Below, one piece after another: positions 1 to 5,493 of a stretch of DNA of 21,727 bases. Where the stretch lies: positions 1-21,727 of the IMG/VR virus record IMGVR_UViG_3300042293_000853; one strand, 5' to 3'. Source of the DNA: a virus. Numbering within the stretch: position 1 is the stretch's first letter; the number at the start of each line of letters is the position of its first letter. The position numbers and the translations under genes were made by a program. The notes under the pieces are model-generated. The model made no database searches. It worked only from the letters and a program-made list of their open reading frames with translations, and was not told the DNA's origin.

Positions 1-159
1 GATGAGAATGTCATGCTTACTGCAAAAGAAGTTGACAATGGATGGCATTGGTGTTATAGTTGGGATAGTCTTCTCATTCATGTAGAAGATGTTGAGTTTG
101 AACATTGTAAATGTGATTTTATGAAAAAGTTTCGTAAGGAAAAAACAAATGAGAATTAA
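1..159 (+). CDS. C-terminal part of a small unknown phage protein
   Basis: The window opens inside an open frame whose last 52 codons are visible, so the start is missing. The fragment has a Trp/Cys-rich core (GWHWCYSWDSLLIH), followed by an acidic stretch and a CxC motif (EHCKCDF) and a basic tail. I have seen similar short proteins with this Trp/Cys pattern in T4-like phages, but I know no function for them. The spaced cysteines could bind a metal; that is inference. The last codons overlap the start of the next gene, which suggests co-transcription on the plus strand. Confidence 0.75.
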   Translation, partial: DENVMLTAKEVDNGWHWCYSWDSLLIHVEDVEFEHCKCDFMKKFRKEKTNEN

Positions 160-415
160 ACCCCCTACACTCGGAGAAAAAATTGCTATGACAATTACAA
201 ATGATAATGCACCTATTGCTGATGCATCCACTCTTGTGGCTCGTCTTGAGGAACACTCTGACTTTGCTCACAAGGTAGTGCGTGATCTGTTGCGTGAAGC
301 ATCAGAAAGAATTCAGTTTCTCACAAAGGAACGGGATTTCTATGAACTTCGCATGACGTTCTATGCTAAGGATGCACAACGAGAAATTGATTGTGCTTCC
401 AAAGAATCAGCATAA
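149..415 (+). CDS. Small unknown protein, 88 aa
   Basis: The frame starts inside the 3' end of the previous gene, with an AAGGA Shine-Dalgarno sequence 8 bases before the ATG. A second possible start at 188 has GGAG 11 bases upstream and would give a protein beginning MTITNDNAP. The product is mostly helical and charged, with a likely amphipathic helix in the second half (about residues 35-80), and no recognisable domain, signal peptide or membrane segment. It ends 9 bases before tRNA-Glu and is probably read from the same transcript. I do not recognise the family. Confidence 0.7.
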   Translation: MRIKPPTLGEKIAMTITNDNAPIADASTLVARLEEHSDFAHKVVRDLLREASERIQFLTKERDFYELRMTFYAKDAQREIDCASKESA

Positions 416-424
416 ATAATTTAC

Positions 425-499
425 GGTCCTATCGTCTAGCCCGGTCAAGGACCTGAGACTTTCAATCTCAGTACATGGGTTCAAATCCCATTAGGATCA
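425..499 (+). tRNA. tRNA-Glu (anticodon TTC)
   Basis: A full cloverleaf can be drawn. The acceptor stem is GGTCCTA with TAGGATC (one G-T pair) and the D arm begins GTCT. The anticodon stem is TGAGA/TCTCA around the loop CTTTCAA, giving anticodon TTC, and the T arm is ATGGG-TTCAAAT-CCCAT. The discriminator base is A. CCA is not encoded, so the host must add it. It would read GAA/GAG codons. The AGGA in its 3' acceptor strand lies 5 bases before the ATG of the next gene and could serve as that gene's ribosome binding site in the unprocessed transcript. Confidence 0.95.
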
Positions 500-501
500 C
501 T

Positions 502-690
502 ATGAATGATATAGAAACAAGATTGCGAAATATGGCTGATAAGTGGCGTACAGTAAACCAAGAGGTTTATGATATTTGTCGTGATGCTGCTGAAGAAATT
601 CGAGTACTCAAAGCATCAGGTAAGTATACAGATGATATCATCAATGCATACAAACATGGAAGTGGATGGGGAAAGGGTAAAGATGAGTAA
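502..690 (+). CDS. Small unknown protein, 62 aa
   Basis: The ATG lies 2 bases after the 3' end of tRNA-Glu. An in-frame upstream ATG at 475 lies within the tRNA and its apparent peptide is only translated tRNA sequence, so I chose 502. The product begins MNDIETRLRNMADKW and is a charged, probably helical protein with a Gly/Lys-rich end (GSGWGKGKDE). No domain is recognised. Its stop codon overlaps the start of the next gene (ATG at 683), a sign of translational coupling. The only Shine-Dalgarno-like sequence (AGGA, 493-496) is part of the tRNA. After tRNA processing the mRNA would begin CUAUG, almost leaderless. Confidence 0.7.
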   Translation: MNDIETRLRNMADKWRTVNQEVYDICRDAAEEIRVLKASGKYTDDIINAYKHGSGWGKGKDE

Positions 691-1126
691 TAATATTAAA
701 AAACTTGCAGAGAAGCATCCACTTGTGTTTGCTCATATGTCAGAATCATCACACTCCGATCTACCTGATGGATGGATGACTCTTGTTGATGAACTGTGTT
801 CTAAACTGACTCCACTACTTGTTGAGTCATATGCCAATTATCCACTCAACGAAGAAGACAACATGATTGGTATTACAATCGACCAAATTAAAGAAAAGTT
901 TGGTGGTCTTCGATTCTATTGTAGTTTTCTCACCGAAGATACTGATCTGTGGGGAAAGGCTACTGATATAATCAATGAATATGAAAAGAGATCATATAGT
1001 GTCTGCCAGGTAACAGGTAAACCTGGAACACAATGTTCTGTAGGAAGACAAGTTATTACTCTGTGCGAAGAAGAACGTGTTCGTATGAAGGGTATAACTA
1101 TGAAGGAAGCACCGTTCAGATTTTGA
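683..1126 (+). CDS. Conserved phage protein of unknown function (EKFGGLRFY family)
   Basis: The start at 683 (MSNNIKKLAEKHP) overlaps the end of the upstream gene and follows a GGGTAAAG sequence that could bind the ribosome. The 147-aa product has the pattern GWMTLVDELC (residues 30-39), then QIKEKFGGLRFYC (68-80), then a Cys-containing tail (SVCQVTGKPGTQC ... TLC, 107-128). I recall this order from a widespread phage protein family whose tail usually resembles a zinc ribbon (CExCGxxG). Here the Cys spacing is altered (C108, C118, C128), so metal binding may be weakened. Function is unknown. The TGA stop codon is also the first three bases of tRNA-Gln. Confidence 0.8.
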   Translation: MSNNIKKLAEKHPLVFAHMSESSHSDLPDGWMTLVDELCSKLTPLLVESYANYPLNEEDNMIGITIDQIKEKFGGLRFYCSFLTEDTDLWGKATDIINEYEKRSYSVCQVTGKPGTQCSVGRQVITLCEEERVRMKGITMKEAPFRF

Positions 1127-1196
1127 GGGTTAGTTCAGTTGGTAGAACGTGGGACTTTGGTTCCCAATGTCGGGAGTTCGACTCTCTCACCCTCAG
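1124..1196 (+). tRNA. tRNA-Gln (anticodon TTG)
   Basis: The 73-base cloverleaf has acceptor stem TGAGGGT/ACCCTCA with the U1-A72 pair typical of glutamine tRNAs. The D arm is GTTC/GAAC, the anticodon stem TGGGA/TCCCA around CTTTGGT (anticodon TTG), and the T arm GGGAG-TTCGACT-CTCTC with one G-T pair. The discriminator is G and no CCA is encoded. It would read CAA. Its first three bases are the TGA stop codon of the preceding gene, so the mRNA and tRNA cannot both come intact from one transcript: 5' processing of the tRNA removes the stop codon of the message. Confidence 0.95.
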
Positions 1197-1214
1197 TTAG
1201 TTAAGGAAATATAT

Positions 1215-1472
1215 ATGGCAAAGTTTCAACCTATCGGCAAATACATTTGGGTCAAGACTACTTTTGGTGGAGAGAAGACCAACGAGTTTGGTATCATCTA
1301 CCAAGAGCGTTCTAAGTCTAAGTTCATTTGGAGTACCGTGCTGGCTATCGGTGATAAGTTAACCGAAGACATCAAGGTTGGTGATGAGATTCTTTGGGAT
1401 GTCACCCAATTAAAAGATGGCTACAGTGGAAACCATTTAGTGCATCAAGATTGGGTTCAGGCTACTAATTAA
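1215..1472 (+). CDS. GroES-like co-chaperonin, 85 aa
   Basis: I chose the ATG at 1215 because AAGGA lies 7 bases upstream; upstream in-frame ATGs fall in tRNA-Gln. The protein fits the GroES fold: N-terminal strand FQPIGKYIWVK, a short mobile loop ending in FGIIY (compare GGIVL of bacterial GroES, which binds GroEL), then STVLAIGDKLTEDIKVGDEILWD, matching the GEVLAVG...VKVGDxVxF signature. It is shorter than host GroES (about 95 aa) and the roof region is reduced. T4-like phages often encode such proteins (T4 gp31 is the classic case) to adapt host GroEL for folding the capsid protein; that role here is inference. A likely terminator lies 18 bases downstream. Confidence 0.75.
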   Translation: MAKFQPIGKYIWVKTTFGGEKTNEFGIIYQERSKSKFIWSTVLAIGDKLTEDIKVGDEILWDVTQLKDGYSGNHLVHQDWVQATN

Positions 1473-1474
1473 TA

Positions 1475-1957
1475 TTATATTTTTATATCAAGCAAGGTTC
1501 CCATATTGGGTTTCTTTGCTTTTTTAAGATTAATATCAGCTTGTGTATCAATATGTTTACGAATGGTTTCATTTGCATCAGCGATAGAATCATAATCTCT
1601 TTCACTAACACTTAATCCTCTTTCTTTTATAAGAGAATCACGAGTAGATTTTGTTATATGTTGAAGAGCATCATATAAATCAGGTTCACCATATCGGGTG
1701 GTAAGGTTTTTATGTAATTCTCCAAAGTGTTGAGAATCATCACCTAAAATTTTAGATATTGATCCATCTAAGTGTTTTTTAAATTCACCGTGAATACCCG
1801 AATCATCACCTTTGACATTTGGAAGTTCACTTTTGATAAAATGTAAAAACTGACCTAATACATGATCTCTATGGTCATTTATTCTTGGTTTTTTATCTCC
1901 GTAATTAAACGGTACAATATCATTTGCTTCAAGTAAATATTCTTTAAAGGTTTTCAT
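1475..1957 (-). CDS. Probable capsid internal protein with T4-type capsid-targeting sequence
   Basis: The 160-aa product begins MKTFKEYLLE-A. This matches, in length and pattern, the ten-residue capsid-targeting sequence of the T4 internal proteins (MKTYQEFIAE-A as I recall it), which the prohead protease removes after [L/I]-x-E. The rest is charged, largely helical, and rich in His and Asp, and I do not recognise it. The mature protein would start at Ala11 and may be packaged with DNA and injected, as T4 internal proteins are. It has its own late-type promoter (1965-1972, 7 bases before the ATG), no Shine-Dalgarno sequence, and a terminator upstream separating it from the previous gene. Packaging is inference from the N terminus. 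Confidence 0.75.
   Translation of the reverse strand: MKTFKEYLLEANDIVPFNYGDKKPRINDHRDHVLGQFLHFIKSELPNVKGDDSGIHGEFKKHLDGSISKILGDDSQHFGELHKNLTTRYGEPDLYDALQHITKSTRDSLIKERGLSVSERDYDSIADANETIRKHIDTQADINLKKAKKPNMGTLLDIKI
1490..1526 (+). terminator. Probable intrinsic terminator of the plus-strand run
   Basis: AAGCAAGG (1490-1497) pairs with CTTTGCTT (1514-1521) with one G-T pair. An inner CCCA/TGGG stem closes a 3-base loop, and six T residues follow (1520-1525). It lies 18 bases after the stop codon of the GroES-like gene and inside the 3' coding end of the opposing gene, where it encodes part of the C terminus of that protein. Confidence 0.55.
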
Positions 1958-1964
1958 ACTACAA

Positions 1965-1972
1965 TATTTATT
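1965..1972 (-). promoter_or_regulatory. T4-type late promoter (AATAAATA)
   Basis: On the minus strand the octamer AATAAATA, one mismatch from TATAAATA, ends 7 bases before the ATG at 1957. By T4 rules (octamer at -13 to -6) transcription would begin about 2 bases before the start codon. No Shine-Dalgarno sequence fits in between. Confidence 0.65.
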
Positions 1973-1981
1973 AAAAGAAAC

Positions 1982-2004
1982 AACCCCCGAACTTCTCGGG
2001 GGTT
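1982..2004 (-). terminator. Strong hairpin, probable terminator
   Basis: AACCCCCGA and TCGGGGGTT form a perfect 9-bp stem with a 5-base loop. Read on the minus strand it is followed by GTTTCTTTT, so it can terminate transcription coming from the gene at 2036-2668. It stands just before the late promoter of the next minus-strand gene. Confidence 0.75.
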
Positions 2005-2035
2005 GACATACTAAAGGTTCAAATTCTAGTACGAT

Positions 2036-2668
2036 TTATCGGGGTCCTCTAAAATACATTTTATTCTGATCATCACGCATACCACGTGCATCTGTTTGAT
2101 CACCAATACGTTGTAAAACATCTTCAATGTGTGCAGCAAATGCACCTTTACCCCCTAAAAGTTCATATGATGCTTTAAGACCTTCTGCGTGCGAAGAATC
2201 AGCTTGATCTAAACTTCCTTTTTTAATTAATTGACTAAGATGTTGAGAAATTTCAGAATGAGTTTGTGGATCAATAGAACCACCTGCACTACCACCTTCA
2301 TCATTGTCTAAAAAATCTTGAAGCATATCTGCCGATGATGGACCTTTTGCTTCATTCAACATGGTAGGAAATCCACCATAAACAATATTATTTCTATTAT
2401 TGTTTATAATAACTCTACCTTCTTTGAGAGCCTTCTTTTTATCAATGGCTTTCTTAATTGCCTTATCCTTGGATCCAAAGTATTCATCCTTAGATGATTC
2501 TACTTCACCATCACCATCATAGTCTTTAGTGGATTTCTTTCCATTCTTACTATTTTTACCATTCTTCTTGGATTTGTTAAACTTACTAATATCAAATCGT
2601 TTCTCAATAAGATTGAGTTGTGCTTGAAGTTGTTCGTATAATGCTTTGTAGTAGTCTAGGTCATTCAT
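2036..2668 (-). CDS. Virion-type protein with EF-hand-like loop and internal-peptide cassette
   Basis: The 210-aa product has an N-terminal helix (to about residue 30) and a Lys/Asn/Ser-rich linker. It then has DYDGDGEVESSKDEY (49-63), which fits a calcium-binding EF-hand/dockerin loop, followed by the basic helix FGSKDKAIKKAIDKKKALKE. Residues 84-106 are a cassette bounded by two sites fitting the prohead protease rule, LKE83-G and LNE106-A, and containing IVYGGFP. A second copy lies in the gene at 3436-3840. The remaining 100 residues are unrecognised. The ATG lies exactly 5 bases after TATAAATA, so the mRNA is probably leaderless. I recall the DGDG...DEYFGS pattern from other T4-like virion proteins. 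Function is unknown. Confidence 0.7.
   Translation of the reverse strand: MNDLDYYKALYEQLQAQLNLIEKRFDISKFNKSKKNGKNSKNGKKSTKDYDGDGEVESSKDEYFGSKDKAIKKAIDKKKALKEGRVIINNNRNNIVYGGFPTMLNEAKGPSSADMLQDFLDNDEGGSAGGSIDPQTHSEISQHLSQLIKKGSLDQADSSHAEGLKASYELLGGKGAFAAHIEDVLQRIGDQTDARGMRDDQNKMYFRGPR
2351..2428 (-). repeat. Duplicated cassette, copy 1 (GRVI...YGGFP...NE)
   Basis: This segment encodes residues 81-106 of its gene and is similar in both protein and DNA to 3745-3813. Shared blocks include the plus-strand strings GGAAATCCACCATAA and ACTCTACCTTC, with indels between. The conservation suggests duplication or recombination of a short module between two virion genes. Confidence 0.65.
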
Positions 2669-2673
2669 ATTAT

Positions 2674-2681
2674 TATTTATA
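2674..2681 (-). promoter_or_regulatory. T4-type late promoter (TATAAATA), leaderless geometry
   Basis: The perfect octamer TATAAATA on the minus strand ends 5 bases before the ATG at 2668. In T4 the octamer spans -13 to -6, which places +1 on the A of the start codon. It overlaps the stop codon of the upstream gene (2677-2679). Confidence 0.85.
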
Positions 2682-3396
2682 AACTTAATCGTTTATCCTG
2701 TGTTGATTTAATGTATGCATTCATTTTATCCAAGTAACCCTTATTTCGCAATTCCTTGAATACCATATTCTCAATACTCACTTCTCCAGACTTTTTGAGT
2801 CCAGAACTTCTCATATTTCTAAGTTTTTCTTTTAATTTATCAAAAGATTCATCTTCTGCATTTGATGAAATTAAATCATCAATTTTTTCAATATATTCGG
2901 TAACCTTCTTTTCAATACTTGGATCTTCTAAATTTACTTCTTGATGCTTAGGCTCTGTTATCCATTGGTCATTAAGAACGCTATAAGCCCCCTGATCAGG
3001 TGGTACGGCTTCTTTAACGTCTTGAGCGTATACTTCTACATCATGCCCTAGAATGGTTATATCATGAGTTAGTGACCAAAGTTGTTTCTTATCTTTAAGG
3101 TAGTCATCTATTAAATTTGGGCAGTTATCAATTTTTCTTTTATCAACCAAAATGTGAAGATCAATGTCTGAATATGATGTGTAAGCATAACTTGCATTAC
3201 CACCAACTAGAATATAATCTTCTACTGCACTTTCTGGTAATCCAACCCACTTTACCCAGGTACGCCCAATATCTAAAAGTTTAGCTTTAATGTCTTTTCT
3301 TAATTGCATACCATCCCAAATCTTTGGATTTAGTTCATCATGGTATTCAAGAGTTGAAGAAGTATTTTCTTCTAAGAATTTTTTAAAAGAAAGCAT
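2677..3396 (-). CDS. Nucleotidyltransferase-fold protein with capsid-targeting-like N terminus
   Basis: The 239-aa product starts MLSFKKFLEE-N. This N terminus resembles the T4 capsid-targeting sequence and has a prohead protease-type site after Glu10. Residues 60-85 carry the polymerase-beta-like nucleotidyltransferase signature: GG at 65-66, then SDIDLH with Asp77 and Asp79, and a probable third acidic strand HDVEVY (118-123). The next part (GAYSVLNDQWI) also recurs in phage proteins annotated as nucleotidyltransferases. The last third is helical and charged. The catalytic residues seem intact, so activity on RNA, protein or a small molecule is possible; the substrate is unknown. No Shine-Dalgarno sequence or good late octamer is adjacent; a TATATAAA-like box lies about 30 bases upstream. 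The combination suggests an enzyme packaged in the capsid. Confidence 0.8.
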   Translation of the reverse strand: MLSFKKFLEENTSSTLEYHDELNPKIWDGMQLRKDIKAKLLDIGRTWVKWVGLPESAVEDYILVGGNASYAYTSYSDIDLHILVDKRKIDNCPNLIDDYLKDKKQLWSLTHDITILGHDVEVYAQDVKEAVPPDQGAYSVLNDQWITEPKHQEVNLEDPSIEKKVTEYIEKIDDLISSNAEDESFDKLKEKLRNMRSSGLKKSGEVSIENMVFKELRNKGYLDKMNAYIKSTQDKRLSL

Positions 3397-3435
3397 TTTA
3401 GATTCTTTAATAATTTTTTTCTTTATATATGATCA

Positions 3436-3840
3436 TCAATAATTAGACCGATATTGTTCTATCCACCATGTAATCTGAAACCAAAGATCATACTCATATG
3501 CTTTTCTTCTTCTAAGATACTCTTCTCGTGATTCTCCATCTAATTGTCTTGGACTATTTGCTTCTTGCCATTCAATAAACCATTTGTCAAATTCTGGTGT
3601 ATTATATGGTGGCACTCTTCCTGGTGGTAGAATTCCAGGAGGTGTTCCAACTGGAGTTCCTTGAGATGGTCCTGCTTGAGCTGGTACTTCTGCAACATTA
3701 TTATTAGTAAGATTTTGAGCAGTTATTATTGTTGGTGCAACAACTTCATTAATTATTTTAGGAAATCCACCATAATTAATATTATTAGTTCTAATTACTC
3801 TACCTTCATTTAAATTATATTTTTTATTATGGTGTTTCAT
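3436..3840 (-). CDS. Virion-type protein with N-terminal internal-peptide cassette
   Basis: The 134-aa product begins MKHHNKKYNLNE, and its residues 10-32 repeat the cassette seen in the gene at 2036-2668. Two sites fit the prohead protease rule, LNE12-G and INE32-V, and the stretch between contains NINYGGFP. A Pro/Gly-rich linker follows (about 50-78), then a compact acidic and aromatic C-terminal region (YNTPEFDKWFIEWQEA ... LWFQITWWIEQY). It starts 3 bases after the stop of the gene at 3844-4884 and has only a weak GAG before the ATG, so coupling is likely. Function is unknown. Proteolytic maturation is inferred from the paired sites. Confidence 0.7.
   Translation of the reverse strand: MKHHNKKYNLNEGRVIRTNNINYGGFPKIINEVVAPTIITAQNLTNNNVAEVPAQAGPSQGTPVGTPPGILPPGRVPPYNTPEFDKWFIEWQEANSPRQLDGESREEYLRRRKAYEYDLWFQITWWIEQYRSNY
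3745..3813 (-). repeat. Duplicated cassette, copy 2 (GRVI...YGGFP...NE)
   Basis: This is the second copy of the module at 2351-2428, here close to the N terminus (residues 10-32). Both copies are flanked by the motif [L]-x-E before GRVI and [L/I]-N-E at the end, so cleavage would release peptides of 20 and 23 residues. Confidence 0.65.
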
Positions 3841-3843
3841 TTA

Positions 3844-4884
3844 TTATCTCATTCCATGTGCGGCTTTTAATTTCATAACTTCTCGTTGGTATGCATTTCC
3901 TTGAGCAGTATTTAAAGTCTGCCATTTTGCATCCTGTGGAATTTCTTCTTCTTCGGTATCAGGATCATCAAAATGTGTTACAATTAAATTTCTAAGTCTT
4001 GCTTCTACTTCTGGTGTATTTGTAAAACCTTGATATGGTTGGGGCTTTAAAGGATCCATAGGTGGTTGTTGTGGCATACCTTTCATACCCTTTTTACCTT
4101 TTTTAGAAGGCATACCAGGAGGTGGCATACCACCTGGAGGTCCAATTGGTGGCATTCCAGGTCCACCTGGAGGACCAACTAATGCCAATTCTTCAGTTAT
4201 ACCATTATCATTATAATTTTTAATTTTATACACTTGACGAGAATACTGATCATAATGATATGTCTCTGTAGGAACTCTAGGTGTTGCACGACCTGATTGT
4301 TCATCTGATACATAAATGTTGTATTTTTGCAACAATTCTTTTAAATTTTGATTCAGATGATTGGCAACAGCATTATTCATTGTTTGCCATGTTACAACTT
4401 TTGATTCTGGTGCTAAATTAAATTTTTCTTTTATTTTATCACTATAAGCTCGGCTAACAGAACTGTTATCAGTTTTATCAGCATATTGATTAACAAATTG
4501 TTGAACTGAAGCTGTTAAATTTGGAGCAACTTCAAATCCCATACCAAAACTTGCTGTATTTACAGATGTTCCAGGAGCATTAGTTACAATTACTGCCTCT
4601 GCACCGGTTGGATTAGTCGCAGTATCGAAGTATGGAAATATATTACCAACTGCTTCTTGACCTTTGCCTGGAGCTAATACAGGTGGTGCATTAGCTTCAA
4701 AGATATCATCAAATGTATGTTGAACTATTTCTTTTTTATTCTTAATTTTATTACGTTTAAAAGAATCAAATAACTGAGATTTAATTCCTTTGTTGACTTT
4801 TTTAATGCCTAAAGCGGAAGAATTTAGTTTTGCACCAAAAACATCCTGCACGTTATAAACATTTCCTTCATTCATTTCTTGCAT
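3844..4884 (-). CDS. Large virion-type protein with Gly/Pro-rich region
   Basis: The 346-aa product begins MQEMNEGNVY. A basic helical segment (about 25-55) ends in FDDIFE63-A, a site fitting the prohead protease rule. A folded-looking middle follows (65-230), then a Gly/Pro/Met-rich stretch (about 238-290: GPPGG, PPIGPPGG, KKGKKGMKGM) and a short acidic C-terminal region (PDTEEEEIPQD). The Gly/Pro run is collagen-like in composition but not a regular Gly-x-y repeat. The ATG lies exactly 5 bases after a perfect TATAAATA. The basic N-terminal 63 residues could be a removable scaffold-binding propeptide; that is inference. I do not recognise the central domain. Confidence 0.7.
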   Translation of the reverse strand: MQEMNEGNVYNVQDVFGAKLNSSALGIKKVNKGIKSQLFDSFKRNKIKNKKEIVQHTFDDIFEANAPPVLAPGKGQEAVGNIFPYFDTATNPTGAEAVIVTNAPGTSVNTASFGMGFEVAPNLTASVQQFVNQYADKTDNSSVSRAYSDKIKEKFNLAPESKVVTWQTMNNAVANHLNQNLKELLQKYNIYVSDEQSGRATPRVPTETYHYDQYSRQVYKIKNYNDNGITEELALVGPPGGPGMPPIGPPGGMPPPGMPSKKGKKGMKGMPQQPPMDPLKPQPYQGFTNTPEVEARLRNLIVTHFDDPDTEEEEIPQDAKWQTLNTAQGNAYQREVMKLKAAHGMR

Positions 4885-4889
4885 AATAC

Positions 4890-4897
4890 TATTTATA
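4890..4897 (-). promoter_or_regulatory. T4-type late promoter (TATAAATA), leaderless geometry
   Basis: The perfect TATAAATA on the minus strand ends 5 bases before the ATG at 4884. This places the expected transcription start on the first base of the start codon. It probably drives the run 4884 to 3436. Confidence 0.85.
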
Positions 4898-4920
4898 CAT
4901 TATAGTTCATGAAGATAATT

Positions 4921-5211
4921 ATGGCAAAAATACGCAAAACAGCTCCAGCTAAAAAAAGAAAATCCCCAATTCTTCCACCAGTACCAGTAAAGGTTTATCC
5001 AGCTTTTATTCAATCTTTTATAGATGAAGTTGAAAGTAAAAACAATTTTAAAGTTGTCGTAAATCAATACAATGAAGATGCAGCATATCATGTTGGGGTA
5101 TGCAAGCCAGTAAAGCATAATAAGTATCATTGTATTTGGATGTCAAATTTTGTAGAAAATGAAGAAATTTTAAAATCATTCTGGTTAAGCGAATCATTTA
5201 AAAATTCCTAA
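4921..5211 (+). CDS. Small basic protein of unknown function, 96 aa
   Basis: I prefer the ATG at 4921 (MAKIRKTAPAKKRKSPILPP), which begins a typical N terminus. An in-frame ATG at 4909 would add four residues. The first 20 residues are strongly basic and Pro-rich, and the rest is a small mixed domain (YPAFIQSFIDEVESKNNFKVVVNQYNED ... KYHCIWMSNFVENEEILKSFW). No family is recognised. A weak sigma70-like pair (TTGCAT at 4879-4884 and TATAGT at 4901-4906, 16-base spacer) lies just upstream, divergent from the late promoter of the opposite gene. Its stop codon lies in the CCTAAATA box before the next gene. Confidence 0.65.
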   Translation: MAKIRKTAPAKKRKSPILPPVPVKVYPAFIQSFIDEVESKNNFKVVVNQYNEDAAYHVGVCKPVKHNKYHCIWMSNFVENEEILKSFWLSESFKNS

Positions 5212-5214
5212 ATA
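5207..5214 (+). promoter_or_regulatory. Possible late promoter (CCTAAATA)
   Basis: CCTAAATA matches the last six bases of the T4 late octamer and ends 8 bases before the ATG at 5223. No Shine-Dalgarno sequence lies between. It overlaps the stop codon of the preceding gene. It suggests that the tandem genes downstream are expressed late. Confidence 0.45.
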
Positions 5215-5222
5215 TTTGTAAC

Positions 5223-5483
5223 ATGTACGACAAATACTCTATAGTAACAGGCATAACCGCAAATCCAGGTATCAGACTACCTAAACATAAAGGTATTATG
5301 ATTGGAAATACTGGGGCAACTGGGCACTTTAGAGCAAACTGTATTTCTAATACTGGTAGTTTAACAGGAATTACATTTTATACTGTTAACCATAACGTTG
5401 AAGGTTATTCCATTCTTCCATTACAATTGCATACGCTGGAATCAATTTCTGCAAGTGGACCTTCAATATCTTTATTGAATTAA
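5223..5483 (+). CDS. Small virion-type protein, tandem paralogue A, 86 aa
   Basis: The protein starts MYDKYSIVTGITANPGIRLPKHKGIMIGNTG and ends in SISLLN. It aligns along its full length with the next gene product (MYDKY, ITxxPxxRLxKHK, xxNTGxxx..., PLQLHTLESISASG against PVQMYSYNIAVAST, and LLN at the end). The sequence is rich in Gly, Ser, Thr and Ile, with a probable all-beta fold, and has no signal peptide or membrane segment. This composition suits a small structural protein such as a decoration or fibre-tip component, but I do not recognise the family and the role is inference. The late-like box just upstream fits a structural role. Confidence 0.7.
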   Translation: MYDKYSIVTGITANPGIRLPKHKGIMIGNTGATGHFRANCISNTGSLTGITFYTVNHNVEGYSILPLQLHTLESISASGPSISLLN

Positions 5484-5493
5484 AGGATTAACT

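Noticed and set aside
475-501. N-terminal extension MGSNPIRIT of the 62-aa protein
   Set aside because: It is translated tRNA-Glu sequence; the same applies to VTGSSPVRG upstream of the HNH start at 20990 and GVRLSHPQ upstream of the GroES-like start.
4900-5130. A minus-strand hydrophobic frame that looks like a membrane protein
   Set aside because: It opposes the plus-strand 96-aa gene, has an implausible Trp/Tyr/Phe-rich composition and arises from reading AT-rich coding DNA backwards.
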